Positions 1 to 7,057 of a stretch of 7,626 nucleotides of DNA are shown here, piece after piece. The notes beneath the pieces were generated by a model, which was given only the letters and a program-made list of their open reading frames with translations, searched no databases and had not been told where the DNA came from. How positions within the stretch are numbered: position 1 is the first letter of the stretch; every line of letters begins with the position of its first letter. The stretch comes from Azospirillum brasilense (GTDB lineage Bacteria > Pseudomonadota > Alphaproteobacteria > Rickettsiales > UBA3002): assembly GCA_003241645.1 (NCBI GenBank), contig QFOX01000078.1, positions 1-7,626 on the forward strand. The letters run 5' to 3'. The translations under genes and the position numbers were made by a program.

Positions 1-315
1 AAAACCCTTGTATCACTCTTTGTTGCTTTTTCGCTGCTTACTGGGCCTATGGCGCATGCGGCTGAAGTGAAATGTGAAGGCGATACCTGCCAGACATCGG
101 AGCAAGTAAAGAAAAAGGCCGATGGTACGCAGCAGGACAATGATAAAATGGCCAAAGGCGGACATCATTGCTGCTCTCATGTTTCGGCCCTTCCTGATTC
201 GACTATAAATAAATCCGCCCCTGATGCTGCTAACCGCACATCTTTCATTCTTGAGCATGATGCAATCGCATCCGTAGTGGTCGGGCCACCCCTCAAGCCA
301 CCCTCACACGCTTAA
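1..315 (+). CDS. Small secreted His/Cys-cluster protein, 5' end missing (CzcI-like position)
   Basis: The reading frame is open from the first base, so the start codon lies upstream of the window; an ATG at 49 is in frame but internal to the signal peptide. The 104 visible codons begin with a hydrophobic stretch (KTLVSLFVAFSLLTGPMAHA) typical of a Sec signal peptide ending in AHA|A, so the mature protein should begin near AEVKC. The mature part has a CxxxxC pair (visible residues 25-30), a compact HHCCSH cluster (55-60) that could bind metal, and a proline-rich end, PPLKPPSHA. Its place just upstream of czcC matches the small periplasmic czcI genes of some czc operons, and the Pro-rich tail loosely recalls that group. 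I infer a metal-binding or regulatory periplasmic protein; I cannot assign a family with confidence. Confidence 0.75.
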   Translation, partial: KTLVSLFVAFSLLTGPMAHAAEVKCEGDTCQTSEQVKKKADGTQQDNDKMAKGGHHCCSHVSALPDSTINKSAPDAANRTSFILEHDAIASVVVGPPLKPPSHA

Positions 316-323
316 TTTCATAA

Positions 324-369
324 ATCAGGCTCGCGCCTGATCGGGTGCCTATTCAGGCGCTCCGATTTT
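324..369 (+). terminator. Terminator-like stem with competing hairpin (possible attenuator)
   Basis: Stem 1 pairs 324-330 (ATCAGGC) with 335-341 (GCCTGAT) around a 4-base loop. Stem 2 pairs 341-350 with 355-365 around the loop ATTC; it has ten pairs, one of them G-T, and a single bulged T at 361, and is followed by TTTT (366-369). Stem 2 looks like a weak intrinsic terminator between the upstream small gene and czcC. A third pairing, 333-340 (GCGCCTGA) with 353-360 (TCAGGCGC), is a perfect 8 bp and would break both stems. The element could simply end the upstream transcript or could modulate read-through into czcC; the sequence alone does not decide. Confidence 0.45.
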
Positions 370-374
370 GCGCG

Positions 375-399
375 TCCTTGTCGGTTTTTTAACCAAGGA
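375..399 (+). promoter_or_regulatory. Leader hairpin covering an AAGGA sequence before czcC
   Basis: Bases 375-379 (TCCTT) can pair with 395-399 (AAGGA), and 383-386 (GGTT) with 391-394 (AACC), leaving a TTTT loop and a GTC bulge. The AAGGA is the best Shine-Dalgarno-like sequence before czcC, but it lies 21 bases from the ATG at 421, beyond normal spacing. A weaker GTGAG at 407-411 is better placed (9-base spacing). The hairpin may therefore be incidental. The remainder of the 316-420 spacer shows no convincing promoter. Confidence 0.3.
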
Positions 400-420
400 A
401 TTAAGTGTGAGAATTACTTT

Positions 421-1779
421 ATGTACCCACGATATAAGCTATCCGCTTGGCTGCTTTGTGCCACGGTATTAACCAGCGTGCCAGCATTTGCGGAGCAAGA
501 AACGAAAATCGAATCCCAACCCCCTGTAGCTATCCAAGCACCCGCCGCATCCACTGGCTTTACTTTGAAGCAAGCGATTGCAAAAGCCCTGATACAGTCC
601 CCTAGGCTCAAAGCATTCGGTAGCGGCGTGGCCGCTGCTAAAGGCGCACAAAGCCAAGCAGGTGCTTGGGCCAACCCTCAAATTGGTGTTCAGGCCGAGA
701 ATGTTTCAGGTAGCGGCTCCTACAAAGGGTTTAATTCAGCCGAAGTAAATTACGGCGTTACCCAGCAATTTCTGATTGGCGGCAAACTCTCGGCACAAAA
801 AGACATTGCTGGTAAGGACGTGGAGATCGCCTCGTTTGACGAGCAATCCGCTGCGCTCGATATTATCCGGGATGTAGCCACCGCGTTTGCTGACGTTGTT
901 TCAGCAGAAGAAAATGTGCGTCTTGCAACAGAGCAAAAGGCGTTGGCCGAAGATGTTCTGAAATCCGTGAGCATCCGCGTGGGGGCTGCCGCTGCGCCAC
1001 TCGTGCAAAAGAGCCGTGCAGAAGTAGAACGCTCAACGGCGACCATTGCATTAGATAAGGCAAGCCGGGAACGTGATATTACTCGCAAACGATTGGCGGC
1101 ATTGATGGGGGAAGAAAGCTTCACCCTGCCACTTGATACCACGGGCTTCTATGCAATCCGGGAACAAAAATTGGCGGATAATGAGAAAAAACTCAAAAAC
1201 AACCCTGACCTTGTAAGGCTGGAAAGTGGCTTGGAGCAATCGCAAGCCCGACTTGATTTGGAAAAAGCCAATGCCATTCCAGACCCCAGCGTCAGTGTCG
1301 GGATACGCGATTTTCGCGATAGCGGCGATCAAGCATTCATGATCGGCGTTTCCCTTCCTATTCCCGTCTTCAATGCGAACCGGGGCAATATCGAACGCGC
1401 AAGAAACGAAGTAACCCGCACGGAGTTAGATAACCGCCAGTTTGCATTGAATACCAGTGCGGAACTGACGCGCGCACAAGAACAGATGCAAAATGCTTAC
1501 ATGCAGGCAGAAACGCTGAGAACGGAAATCCTCCCCTCAGCGGATAAAGCCTTCCGTCTTTCCCGCGAAGGGTATGCAGTCGGTCGTTTCCCCTATCTTG
1601 AGGTGCTGGATGCACAGCGCAGCTTGTTCGTGGTGAAACAGCAGCAAATCGACGCCATCCGCGTGTTCCATACTGCAAGGGCGCAAGTGGAGCGTCTTAC
1701 GGCGGCACATCTGAGCGACATTACAGCAAATGGCTCCATTGCGGAGATAGAGGAAACAGGAGAACCCCATGTTGAGTAA
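421..1779 (+). CDS. czcC: CzcC-type outer-membrane efflux channel (TolC/OEP family)
   Basis: A 452-residue outer-membrane factor, the exit duct of a tripartite metal exporter. Residues 1-24 form a signal peptide with a hydrophobic core (LSAWLLCATVL) and cleavage at AFA|EQ. A Pro/Ala-rich stretch (about 33-43) leads into two OEP repeats, roughly 48-230 and 250-430, dominated by long amphipathic helices rich in Ala, Gln, Glu and Arg. Typical family features include FTLKQAIAKAL near the start of repeat 1, ITRKRLAALMGE at its end, and SREGYAVGRFPYLEVLDAQRSL in repeat 2. Length is close to that of other CzcC/CnrC proteins. The start at 421 is the only one that gives a full signal peptide, although its ribosome binding site is weak. 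The 3' end overlaps czcB by 11 bases, implying coupled translation. I name it CzcC from the combination with czcB and czcA; the precise metal is not readable from this subunit. Confidence 0.93.
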   Translation: MYPRYKLSAWLLCATVLTSVPAFAEQETKIESQPPVAIQAPAASTGFTLKQAIAKALIQSPRLKAFGSGVAAAKGAQSQAGAWANPQIGVQAENVSGSGSYKGFNSAEVNYGVTQQFLIGGKLSAQKDIAGKDVEIASFDEQSAALDIIRDVATAFADVVSAEENVRLATEQKALAEDVLKSVSIRVGAAAAPLVQKSRAEVERSTATIALDKASRERDITRKRLAALMGEESFTLPLDTTGFYAIREQKLADNEKKLKNNPDLVRLESGLEQSQARLDLEKANAIPDPSVSVGIRDFRDSGDQAFMIGVSLPIPVFNANRGNIERARNEVTRTELDNRQFALNTSAELTRAQEQMQNAYMQAETLRTEILPSADKAFRLSREGYAVGRFPYLEVLDAQRSLFVVKQQQIDAIRVFHTARAQVERLTAAHLSDITANGSIAEIEETGEPHVE

Positions 1780-2866
1780 ACGCAACCTAACCATATTAAT
1801 TCTGGCACTAGCTCTGGCTGGTGGCGGTTATTATGCCATGAGCAATTCGGGTGACACAGAAAGCACCAAGCACAGCGAAAGCGATGCAGATGCACATGGC
1901 CATGAGAATGAAGCCAAGCCGGATCATACCGAAGGTGGCGAACATGGGCATGGCGATGTCGATGAGCATGCCCATGGTGAGAAAGAAGAGCACGCCCACG
2001 GAGGAACATCTGAAACTGGCAATGCCTCCGGCGAAGAAGAAGGCGGGCATGAGGAAACCAAGATCAGTGAAAATGCAGTCAAAAACATGAACATTGAGGT
2101 GTTGGAAGTTGGCTCTGCGCTGGTACAGGAAACGATTAGCGTCACCGGCCGTGTTACCTTAAACCAGAACACCGCCGCACAGGTTAAGGCACGTTTCCCC
2201 GGCGTAATTCGCAGTGTTTTGAAAGAGCCGGGCGAAACGGTCAAAGCCAATGACACGCTGGCAACCGTAGAGAGTAACGATAGCCTGCAGGTCTATCCGG
2301 TAAAGTCGCCGGTGGCTGGGCTGGTCATTAACCGCAATGCAAGTGTGGGGGAAGTTGCTGGCGAAACACCCCTGTTTGTTGTGGCGGATGTGAGCAAATT
2401 GTGGGCCGAGCTATTTGTTTTTTCTAGGGACGGTGAAAAAATAAAAGCGGGCCAGAAGGTTCATATTCAGTGCCTTGATGATGACCTTATCACTCAGGCC
2501 GACATTTCTGTAGTGCTGCCTACCACAGAGGCTTCAAGCCAAACATTTGTCGCGCGTGCGGTGATTGATAATCCAGATAACCATTGGCGTTCCGGCATGA
2601 ATATCCGGGCCGATGTGGTGATTAAAGAAAAAGAAGTGCCGGTGGCAGTCAAGACCGACGCCATTCAGCGCTTGGAAGGGAATGACGTCATTTTCATACA
2701 GGAAAGCGGCGGCACCTATAAGGCACAACCCGTCGAGCTTGGCACTAGCGATGAAACATGGACAGAGATCAAAAGCGGTCTTGTCACCGGTCAGCGTTAC
2801 GTTGCGAACAATAGCTTTGTGGTGAAAGCCGAAATTGGCAAAGCAGGTGCCGAGCATGCGCATTAG
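1769..2866 (+). CDS. czcB: CzcB-type periplasmic adaptor (membrane fusion protein) with His-rich linker
   Basis: A 365-residue membrane fusion protein linking the RND pump to the CzcC channel. Residues 7-23 form an N-terminal membrane anchor or uncleaved signal. Residues 35-94 are a hydrophilic linker with 11 histidines in HGH, HAHG and EHAH patterns amid many Asp/Glu residues, a likely divalent-metal-binding segment. The adaptor fold follows: a first beta strand region (about 118-133), a barrel-sandwich/lipoyl-like core (about 138-207, including KARFPGVIRSVLKEPGETV and SPVAGLVINR), a beta-barrel region (about 210-290) and a membrane-proximal part (about 290-358). There is almost no helical hairpin between the lipoyl halves, as is usual for metal-exporting CzcB/CusB proteins. 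The protein ends in EHAH, repeating the linker motif. AGGAGA at 1758-1763, five bases before the ATG, supports this start. The gene overlaps czcC and lies 13 bases before the next gene. Confidence 0.93.
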   Translation: MLSKRNLTILILALALAGGGYYAMSNSGDTESTKHSESDADAHGHENEAKPDHTEGGEHGHGDVDEHAHGEKEEHAHGGTSETGNASGEEEGGHEETKISENAVKNMNIEVLEVGSALVQETISVTGRVTLNQNTAAQVKARFPGVIRSVLKEPGETVKANDTLATVESNDSLQVYPVKSPVAGLVINRNASVGEVAGETPLFVVADVSKLWAELFVFSRDGEKIKAGQKVHIQCLDDDLITQADISVVLPTTEASSQTFVARAVIDNPDNHWRSGMNIRADVVIKEKEVPVAVKTDAIQRLEGNDVIFIQESGGTYKAQPVELGTSDETWTEIKSGLVTGQRYVANNSFVVKAEIGKAGAEHAH

Positions 2867-2867
2867 A

Positions 2868-2873
2868 ACGGAG
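2868..2873 (+). promoter_or_regulatory. Ribosome binding site fixing the ICMT-like gene start
   Basis: ACGGAG lies six bases before the ATG at 2880. This favours 2880 over two in-frame upstream starts: a TTG at 2835 that would overlap czcB by 32 bases, and an ATG at 2856 with only AGGTG (2844-2848) ahead of it. The 2856 start, which would give an 11-base overlap like that of czcC/czcB, cannot be fully excluded; it would add eight residues. Confidence 0.6.
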
Positions 2874-2879
2874 CCATTC

Positions 2880-3491
2880 ATGATAAATAGATCACCGCTA
2901 TTCAAAGAGCGCATGAGAATTGTGCGCTTCCTGATGCTCTTGGGTGCGCCGACGCTGCTTTTCATTGCCCCAGTAACACAGGAGTTTACGTTCTGGCATG
3001 AGTTGATGGAAATATTGGCCCATCTTCTGGTTTTCAGTGGCGTATTAATTCGCGTTTACACGTCGCTATATTCGGGCGGTCGCAAAAACGCGGTTCTGCT
3101 TACTGATGGGCCATATTCTGTTGTCCGGAATCCGCTTTATATCGGCTCATTATTCGCTGTGATAGGCCTAGGCCTGCAAACAGGCAGTATGATTGTAGCA
3201 GCTGTCGCCACAACCATATTCCTAGTGCTCCATTACTGGACGATCCAGAAAGAAGAAGCGTTCCTGCAGGGGCATTATGGGGATGCTTACCGCAATTACC
3301 TGCGCATGGTTCCCCGCTGGATGCCAAACCTATCGCTCTGGCACCAAACGCACGAACTGGTTGTCCAGCCGCGCATGGTGTTGCTGACCATGCGTGATGC
3401 CTGCGGCTTCATTCTCGCCCTTCTTCTCATTGAAACGCTGTGCGCATTGCGTATTTCCGCGATGTTACCCGCATGGATCATCTTACCCTAA
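2880..3491 (+). CDS. ICMT/PEMT-family membrane methyltransferase-like protein (CzcN/NccN type)
   Basis: A 203-residue integral membrane protein. Hydrophobic segments lie near residues 15-31, 41-58, 86-118 (probably two helices) and 173-190. The diagnostic region of the isoprenylcysteine carboxyl methyltransferase/phospholipid methyltransferase superfamily is clear: GPYSVVRNPLYIG at 77-89, then a membrane hairpin, then KEEAFLQGHYGDAYRNY (124-140) and VPRWMP (144-149). In this superfamily the RNPxYxG and EE...Y..Y elements form the S-adenosylmethionine site. Bacteria lack prenylated CaaX proteins as standard substrates, so the substrate is unknown; a lipid or a membrane protein is possible. ICMT-like genes (czcN, nccN) accompany the czc and ncc efflux clusters of Cupriavidus, so the link with metal resistance is established, but their role is not. 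Here it lies between czcB and czcA with 13-base gaps on both sides, so it is probably co-expressed with the pump. Confidence 0.87.
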   Translation: MINRSPLFKERMRIVRFLMLLGAPTLLFIAPVTQEFTFWHELMEILAHLLVFSGVLIRVYTSLYSGGRKNAVLLTDGPYSVVRNPLYIGSLFAVIGLGLQTGSMIVAAVATTIFLVLHYWTIQKEEAFLQGHYGDAYRNYLRMVPRWMPNLSLWHQTHELVVQPRMVLLTMRDACGFILALLLIETLCALRISAMLPAWIILP

Positions 3492-3504
3492 TGTGAGTCA
3501 TTTT

Positions 3505-6500
3505 ATGATCGAACGTATTTTACAATTCTCCCTCCACCACCGCTTTTTAATAGCGCTGCTAACGGCAGCAGTTGCGGCGTTTGGGGTCTACTCGCTTAAA
3601 AACCTGCCGATTGATGCTGTACCCGACATTACGAATAATCAGGTGCAGATCAATTCCGTGGCTCCCGCTTTTTCCCCGATGGAGGTGGAGAAGCAAGTTA
3701 CCTTCCCGGTTGAAACCGCCCTCGCAGGCATTCCGGGGTTGGAATATACGCGCTCTATTTCGCGCAATGGGTTTAGCCAAGTCACCGCCGTATTTAATGA
3801 CAATGTCGATATTTATTTCGCCCGCGCCCAGGTCAATGAACGCATTGCCGAAGCACGGGAAAGCCTGCCAGATGGTGTAGAGCCCCGCATGGGCGCAATT
3901 TCTACCGGCCTTGGCGAAATTTACATGTGGACAGTGGAATATGCCAACCCACGCGGTAAAGGTGCTGAAATCAAGAATGGCCATGCTGGTTGGCAATCGG
4001 ATGGCAGTTACCTTACCCCCGAAGGGCAACGCCTGAACAATGAATTGGAGCAAGCCTCTTACTTGCGCACTGTGCAGGACTGGATTATCCGCCCGCAGCT
4101 GAAAGGTGTCAAAGGCGTTGCCGGTGTGGATGCTATCGGCGGCTATGTGAAACAATACCACGTTCAGCCTGACCCGCAAAAACTGGTTGCTTTAGGCCTT
4201 AGCTTTGGCGATGTGGTGAACGCGTTGGAACGCAACAATATCAGTATTGGTGCGGGCTATATTGAAAGACGCGGTGAAGCCTATGTGGTGCGCTCAGATG
4301 GCCGTATCGAAAATGCCGACCAGATCGGCAAAATCGTGATTGCGAATCGGGGTGGCTTTGTCATCTACCTTCGAGATATTGCCTCTGTGGGCATTGGCAA
4401 AGAGCTTCGTACCGGCTCGGCTTCCGAAAATGGTGAAGAAGTGGTCGTAGGCACGGCGCTGATGCTGATCGGAGAGAACAGCCGCACCGTATCCAAAGCC
4501 GTTGACCAGAAAATAACCGAAATTAACAAGTCTTTGCCGGAAGGCATTAAGGCAAAAACGGTTCTTAACCGTACCAAGCTGGTCGATCGCACCATTAGCA
4601 CGGTACAAAAGAATCTTGCCGAAGGTGCGCTGCTCGTCATCGTGATTCTCTTTGCGCTGCTTGGTAATTTCCGTGCGGCACTCATCACGGCGTTGGTGAT
4701 TCCGCTTTCCATGCTCATGACCAGTATGGGAATGATACGCGCAGGCATCAGTGGCAACCTGATGAGCCTTGGCGCACTCGATTTCGGTCTGATTGTCGAT
4801 GGCGCGGTGATTATCACTGAAAACTGCTTGAGCAGGCTCGCGCATCGCCAACATCAAGAAGGCCGGATGCTGACGGTGAAAGAGCGTTTGCATGAGGTCA
4901 TGGTAGCCAGCCGGGAAATGATCCAGCCCTCCGTGTTCGGTCAGGCGATCATCATTATGGTGTATATCCCGCTTCTGACCTTTACTGGCGTGGAAGGCAA
5001 AATGTTCGAGCCGATGGCCCTGACGGTTATCTTCGCACTTGCCGCTGCATTTGTGCTGTCACTGACCTTTGTGCCTGCCATGCTTGCCATTTTTGTGACT
5101 GGCAAGGTGGAAGAAAAGGAAAGCCGTGTCATCCATAAAACGAAAGGTTGGTACGCGCCTGCGCTTAACTATGCGCTAAACGCACCAATGAAAGTCATTG
5201 CTATCGCAACAGCGGGCTTTGCTTTCTCATTGGTGCTATTTTCAACCATGGGGCAGGAATTCATCCCAACCCTTGATGAAAAAGACATTGCCATGCACGC
5301 CATGCGTATCCCAAGCACCGGCATTACGCAGTCACAGGATATGCAATTTGCGGTGGAAAAAGCTGTAAGCACGGTGCCAGAAGTGGCGTTTGCTTATGCG
5401 AAAACGGGGACAGCAGAAATGGCTGCCGACCCGATGCCGCCGAACGTATCCGACACCTTTATTATTCTTAAAGATAAAGAAGAATGGCCTGATCCCAGTA
5501 TCAGCAAGTCGGAAATCATCGAGAAAATCACGGAAGCTGTATCGGATGTTCCTGGGAATAATTATGAGTTCACCCAGCCCATCCAAATGCGCTTTAACGA
5601 GCTTATCTCGGGTGTGCGTTCTGATGTTGCCGTGAAAGTCTATGGCGATGATTTTCCGGCCATGGAAAAGACGGCCGCAGAACTGGTGCAGGTATTGAAG
5701 GGCATTGATGGCGCGGCAGACGTGAAGATGGAACAAACCTCCGGCCTGCCGATGCTTGAGGTGAAGCTCGATAAGGATGCGATTGCGCGGTATGGCCTGA
5801 ATGTGGCCGACGTGCTCGACGTTCTATCTATTGCCGTTGGTGGCCGCGAAGCTGGTTTGGTGTTCCAAGGTGACAGGCGATTCGACATCGTGGTGCGCCT
5901 GCCAGATAAGATGCGGCAAAATCTGAATGTACTGCAGAATTTGCCAATTCTATTGCCCGCCGATAACGACACCACCGCCCAAAGTGGGCTGCCGGACAGT
6001 CGTCCAGTTTATATTCCCTTAAAACAGGTGGCGAAACTGGAAATCACCGATGGCCCGAACCAGATCAGCCGCGAAAACGGTAAGCGCCGCGTCGTAGTAC
6101 AATCCAACGTGCGTGGTCGGGATATTGGTTCGTTCGTAAAGGATGCCCAAGCCGCTATTGATACACAGGTAAAATTACCTGCCGGATATTGGCTGGAATG
6201 GGGCGGGCAATTTAAAAACCTGCAAGAAGCAAAAGCACGCTTGGCCGTGGTTGTGCCAGCCTGCTTCTTCATGATTTTCCTGCTCCTGTTTACGGCGCTC
6301 GGCTCGGTCAAGCAAGCATTGCTGGTATTCTCCGGCGTACCGCTGGCGCTGACCGGTGGTATTATCACGCTATGGCTTCGTGGCATGCCGTTCTCGATCT
6401 CGGCGGCAGTAGGTCTGATTGCACTTTCCGGTGTGGCCGTGCTTAACGGCCTCGTGATGATTACGCGCATTAACCAGTTGGTGCGTGAGGGGCTTGAATC

Positions 6501-6747
6501 GCACCGCGCTATTGTGGATGGGGCACTATCCCGCTTCCGTCCCGTGTTAATGACCGCGCTGGTGGCAAGCCTTGGCTTCGTACCGATGGCGATTGCCAGC
6601 GGCGCAGGCGCAGAGGTTCAAAAACCTTTGGCAACGGTCGTTATCGGTGGACTCATCACAGCAACCGTTCTGACGCTGCTGGTGCTGCCCGCCATTTACA
6701 AACGGTTCAACCTAGCCCGCGACGTATTGGCCAAGGAAGAACTGTAA
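3505..6747 (+). CDS. czcA: CzcA-type heavy-metal efflux RND pump (HME family)
   Basis: A 1080-residue inner-membrane proton/metal antiporter, the engine of the CzcCBA complex. It has RND architecture: a first membrane helix at about 12-30, periplasmic loop 1 (about 31-360), helices 2-6 (about 370-530), helix 7 (about 562-582), periplasmic loop 2 (about 583-912) and helices 8-12 (about 913-1065). Helix 4 carries DFGLIVDGAVIITEN (426-440); Asp426, Asp432 and Glu439 have the same spacing as the proton-relay residues D402, D408 and E415 of Cupriavidus CzcA. This matches divalent-cation HME pumps and excludes the Cu/Ag CusA type. Other family marks are GWQSDGSYLTPEGQRL (162-177), DPMPPNVSDTFI (642-653) and EWGGQF (898-903). 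The start at 3505 gives the family N-terminus MIERILQFSL and has GTGAG (3493-3497) upstream. An ATG at 3394 would overlap the previous gene by 98 bases and add a non-homologous extension. Co/Zn/Cd and Co/Ni specificity cannot be separated by sight. Confidence 0.96.
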   Translation: MIERILQFSLHHRFLIALLTAAVAAFGVYSLKNLPIDAVPDITNNQVQINSVAPAFSPMEVEKQVTFPVETALAGIPGLEYTRSISRNGFSQVTAVFNDNVDIYFARAQVNERIAEARESLPDGVEPRMGAISTGLGEIYMWTVEYANPRGKGAEIKNGHAGWQSDGSYLTPEGQRLNNELEQASYLRTVQDWIIRPQLKGVKGVAGVDAIGGYVKQYHVQPDPQKLVALGLSFGDVVNALERNNISIGAGYIERRGEAYVVRSDGRIENADQIGKIVIANRGGFVIYLRDIASVGIGKELRTGSASENGEEVVVGTALMLIGENSRTVSKAVDQKITEINKSLPEGIKAKTVLNRTKLVDRTISTVQKNLAEGALLVIVILFALLGNFRAALITALVIPLSMLMTSMGMIRAGISGNLMSLGALDFGLIVDGAVIITENCLSRLAHRQHQEGRMLTVKERLHEVMVASREMIQPSVFGQAIIIMVYIPLLTFTGVEGKMFEPMALTVIFALAAAFVLSLTFVPAMLAIFVTGKVEEKESRVIHKTKGWYAPALNYALNAPMKVIAIATAGFAFSLVLFSTMGQEFIPTLDEKDIAMHAMRIPSTGITQSQDMQFAVEKAVSTVPEVAFAYAKTGTAEMAADPMPPNVSDTFIILKDKEEWPDPSISKSEIIEKITEAVSDVPGNNYEFTQPIQMRFNELISGVRSDVAVKVYGDDFPAMEKTAAELVQVLKGIDGAADVKMEQTSGLPMLEVKLDKDAIARYGLNVADVLDVLSIAVGGREAGLVFQGDRRFDIVVRLPDKMRQNLNVLQNLPILLPADNDTTAQSGLPDSRPVYIPLKQVAKLEITDGPNQISRENGKRRVVVQSNVRGRDIGSFVKDAQAAIDTQVKLPAGYWLEWGGQFKNLQEAKARLAVVVPACFFMIFLLLFTALGSVKQALLVFSGVPLALTGGIITLWLRGMPFSISAAVGLIALSGVAVLNGLVMITRINQLVREGLESHRAIVDGALSRFRPVLMTALVASLGFVPMAIASGAGAEVQKPLATVVIGGLITATVLTLLVLPAIYKRFNLARDVLAKEEL

Positions 6748-6776
6748 TTTTAACCCAACCCATAAAGGAGAAGAGA

Positions 6777-7022
6777 ATGAAAAATTTTAAAACCATGTTG
6801 ACCGCATCGGCCCTCGCGCTGGTGCTGGCTTCCGGCACGGCGGCATTTGCAGAAACGCCGAAAGCTACGGATGCTAAAAAAGCAGCGAAGCATGAGCATA
6901 AAGAAGGCGATCATGCCCACAAGGACGACGGCAAGCATACTGGCCATCAAGAGGGCGACGATCACCACGACGACACCAAGGAAAAGGAAGAAAAGCCCAA
7001 GGAGCAAGCCCCAAGTCGGTAA
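6777..7022 (+). CDS. Small secreted His-rich putative metal-binding protein
   Basis: An 81-residue protein with a clear Sec signal peptide (charged MKNFK, hydrophobic core to about residue 20, cleavage at AFA|E after residue 25). The mature 56 residues are wholly hydrophilic. Eight histidines lie between 39 and 64, in HEH, HAH and HH groups, interleaved with Asp, Glu and Lys; the rest is Lys/Glu-rich. No globular domain is visible, so it is probably disordered without metal. The His/Asp groups resemble the CzcB linker of this cluster and suggest binding of Zn, Co or Ni in the periplasm, as a buffer or carrier for the pump; this is inference. AAAGGAG (6764-6770), six bases from the ATG, is a strong binding site. 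It follows czcA by 29 bases and is probably on the same transcript. Low-complexity composition makes homology searching unreliable. Confidence 0.82.
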   Translation: MKNFKTMLTASALALVLASGTAAFAETPKATDAKKAAKHEHKEGDHAHKDDGKHTGHQEGDDHHDDTKEKEEKPKEQAPSR

Positions 7023-7026
7023 GCAA

Positions 7027-7057
7027 TATGCCTAAAGGCCTCATGCTTTTAGGCATA
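7027..7057 (+). other. Stem-loop A after the His-rich gene
   Basis: A perfect 10-bp inverted repeat: 7027-7036 (TATGCCTAAA) with 7048-7057 (TTTAGGCATA), 11-base loop. It begins five bases after the stop codon. No T-run follows; the next stem-loop starts at the very next base. It could protect or define a transcript 3' end rather than act as a classic terminator. Confidence 0.6.

Noticed and set aside
379..407. A possible sigma-70 promoter before czcC (TTGTCG, then TAAGTG about 17 bases later)
   Set aside because: The -10 match is poor, and the elements overlap the hairpin and T-run of the leader. It is too weak to list.
1851..2090. An alternative + strand frame inside czcB giving a Met/Pro/Lys-rich 79-residue peptide
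   Set aside because: The Met-rich repeats are the frame-shifted reading of the CAT/CAC/GAG-rich His linker of CzcB. There is no separate ribosome binding site, and the adaptor frame is complete and homologous throughout.
2835..2879. A longer form of the ICMT-like protein starting at TTG 2835
   Set aside because: It would overlap the end of czcB by 32 bases with no good ribosome binding site, while ATG 2880 has ACGGAG six bases upstream.
3394..3504. An upstream start for czcA that would add 37 residues
   Set aside because: The extension overlaps the ICMT-like gene by 98 bases and does not resemble RND N-termini. The start at 3505 gives the family-typical MIERILQFSL with GTGAG upstream.
3559..4893. 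Long antisense open frames (about 200 codons at 3559-4179 and at 4294-4893)
   Set aside because: They lie fully within the strongly conserved czcA, lack clear ribosome binding sites, and their translations show no recognisable domain.
6847..7035. A + strand Lys/Arg/Thr-rich frame overlapping the His-rich secreted protein
   Set aside because: It is a shadow of the low-complexity His/Asp/Lys region in another frame, with no Shine-Dalgarno sequence; the main frame has both a strong site and a signal peptide.
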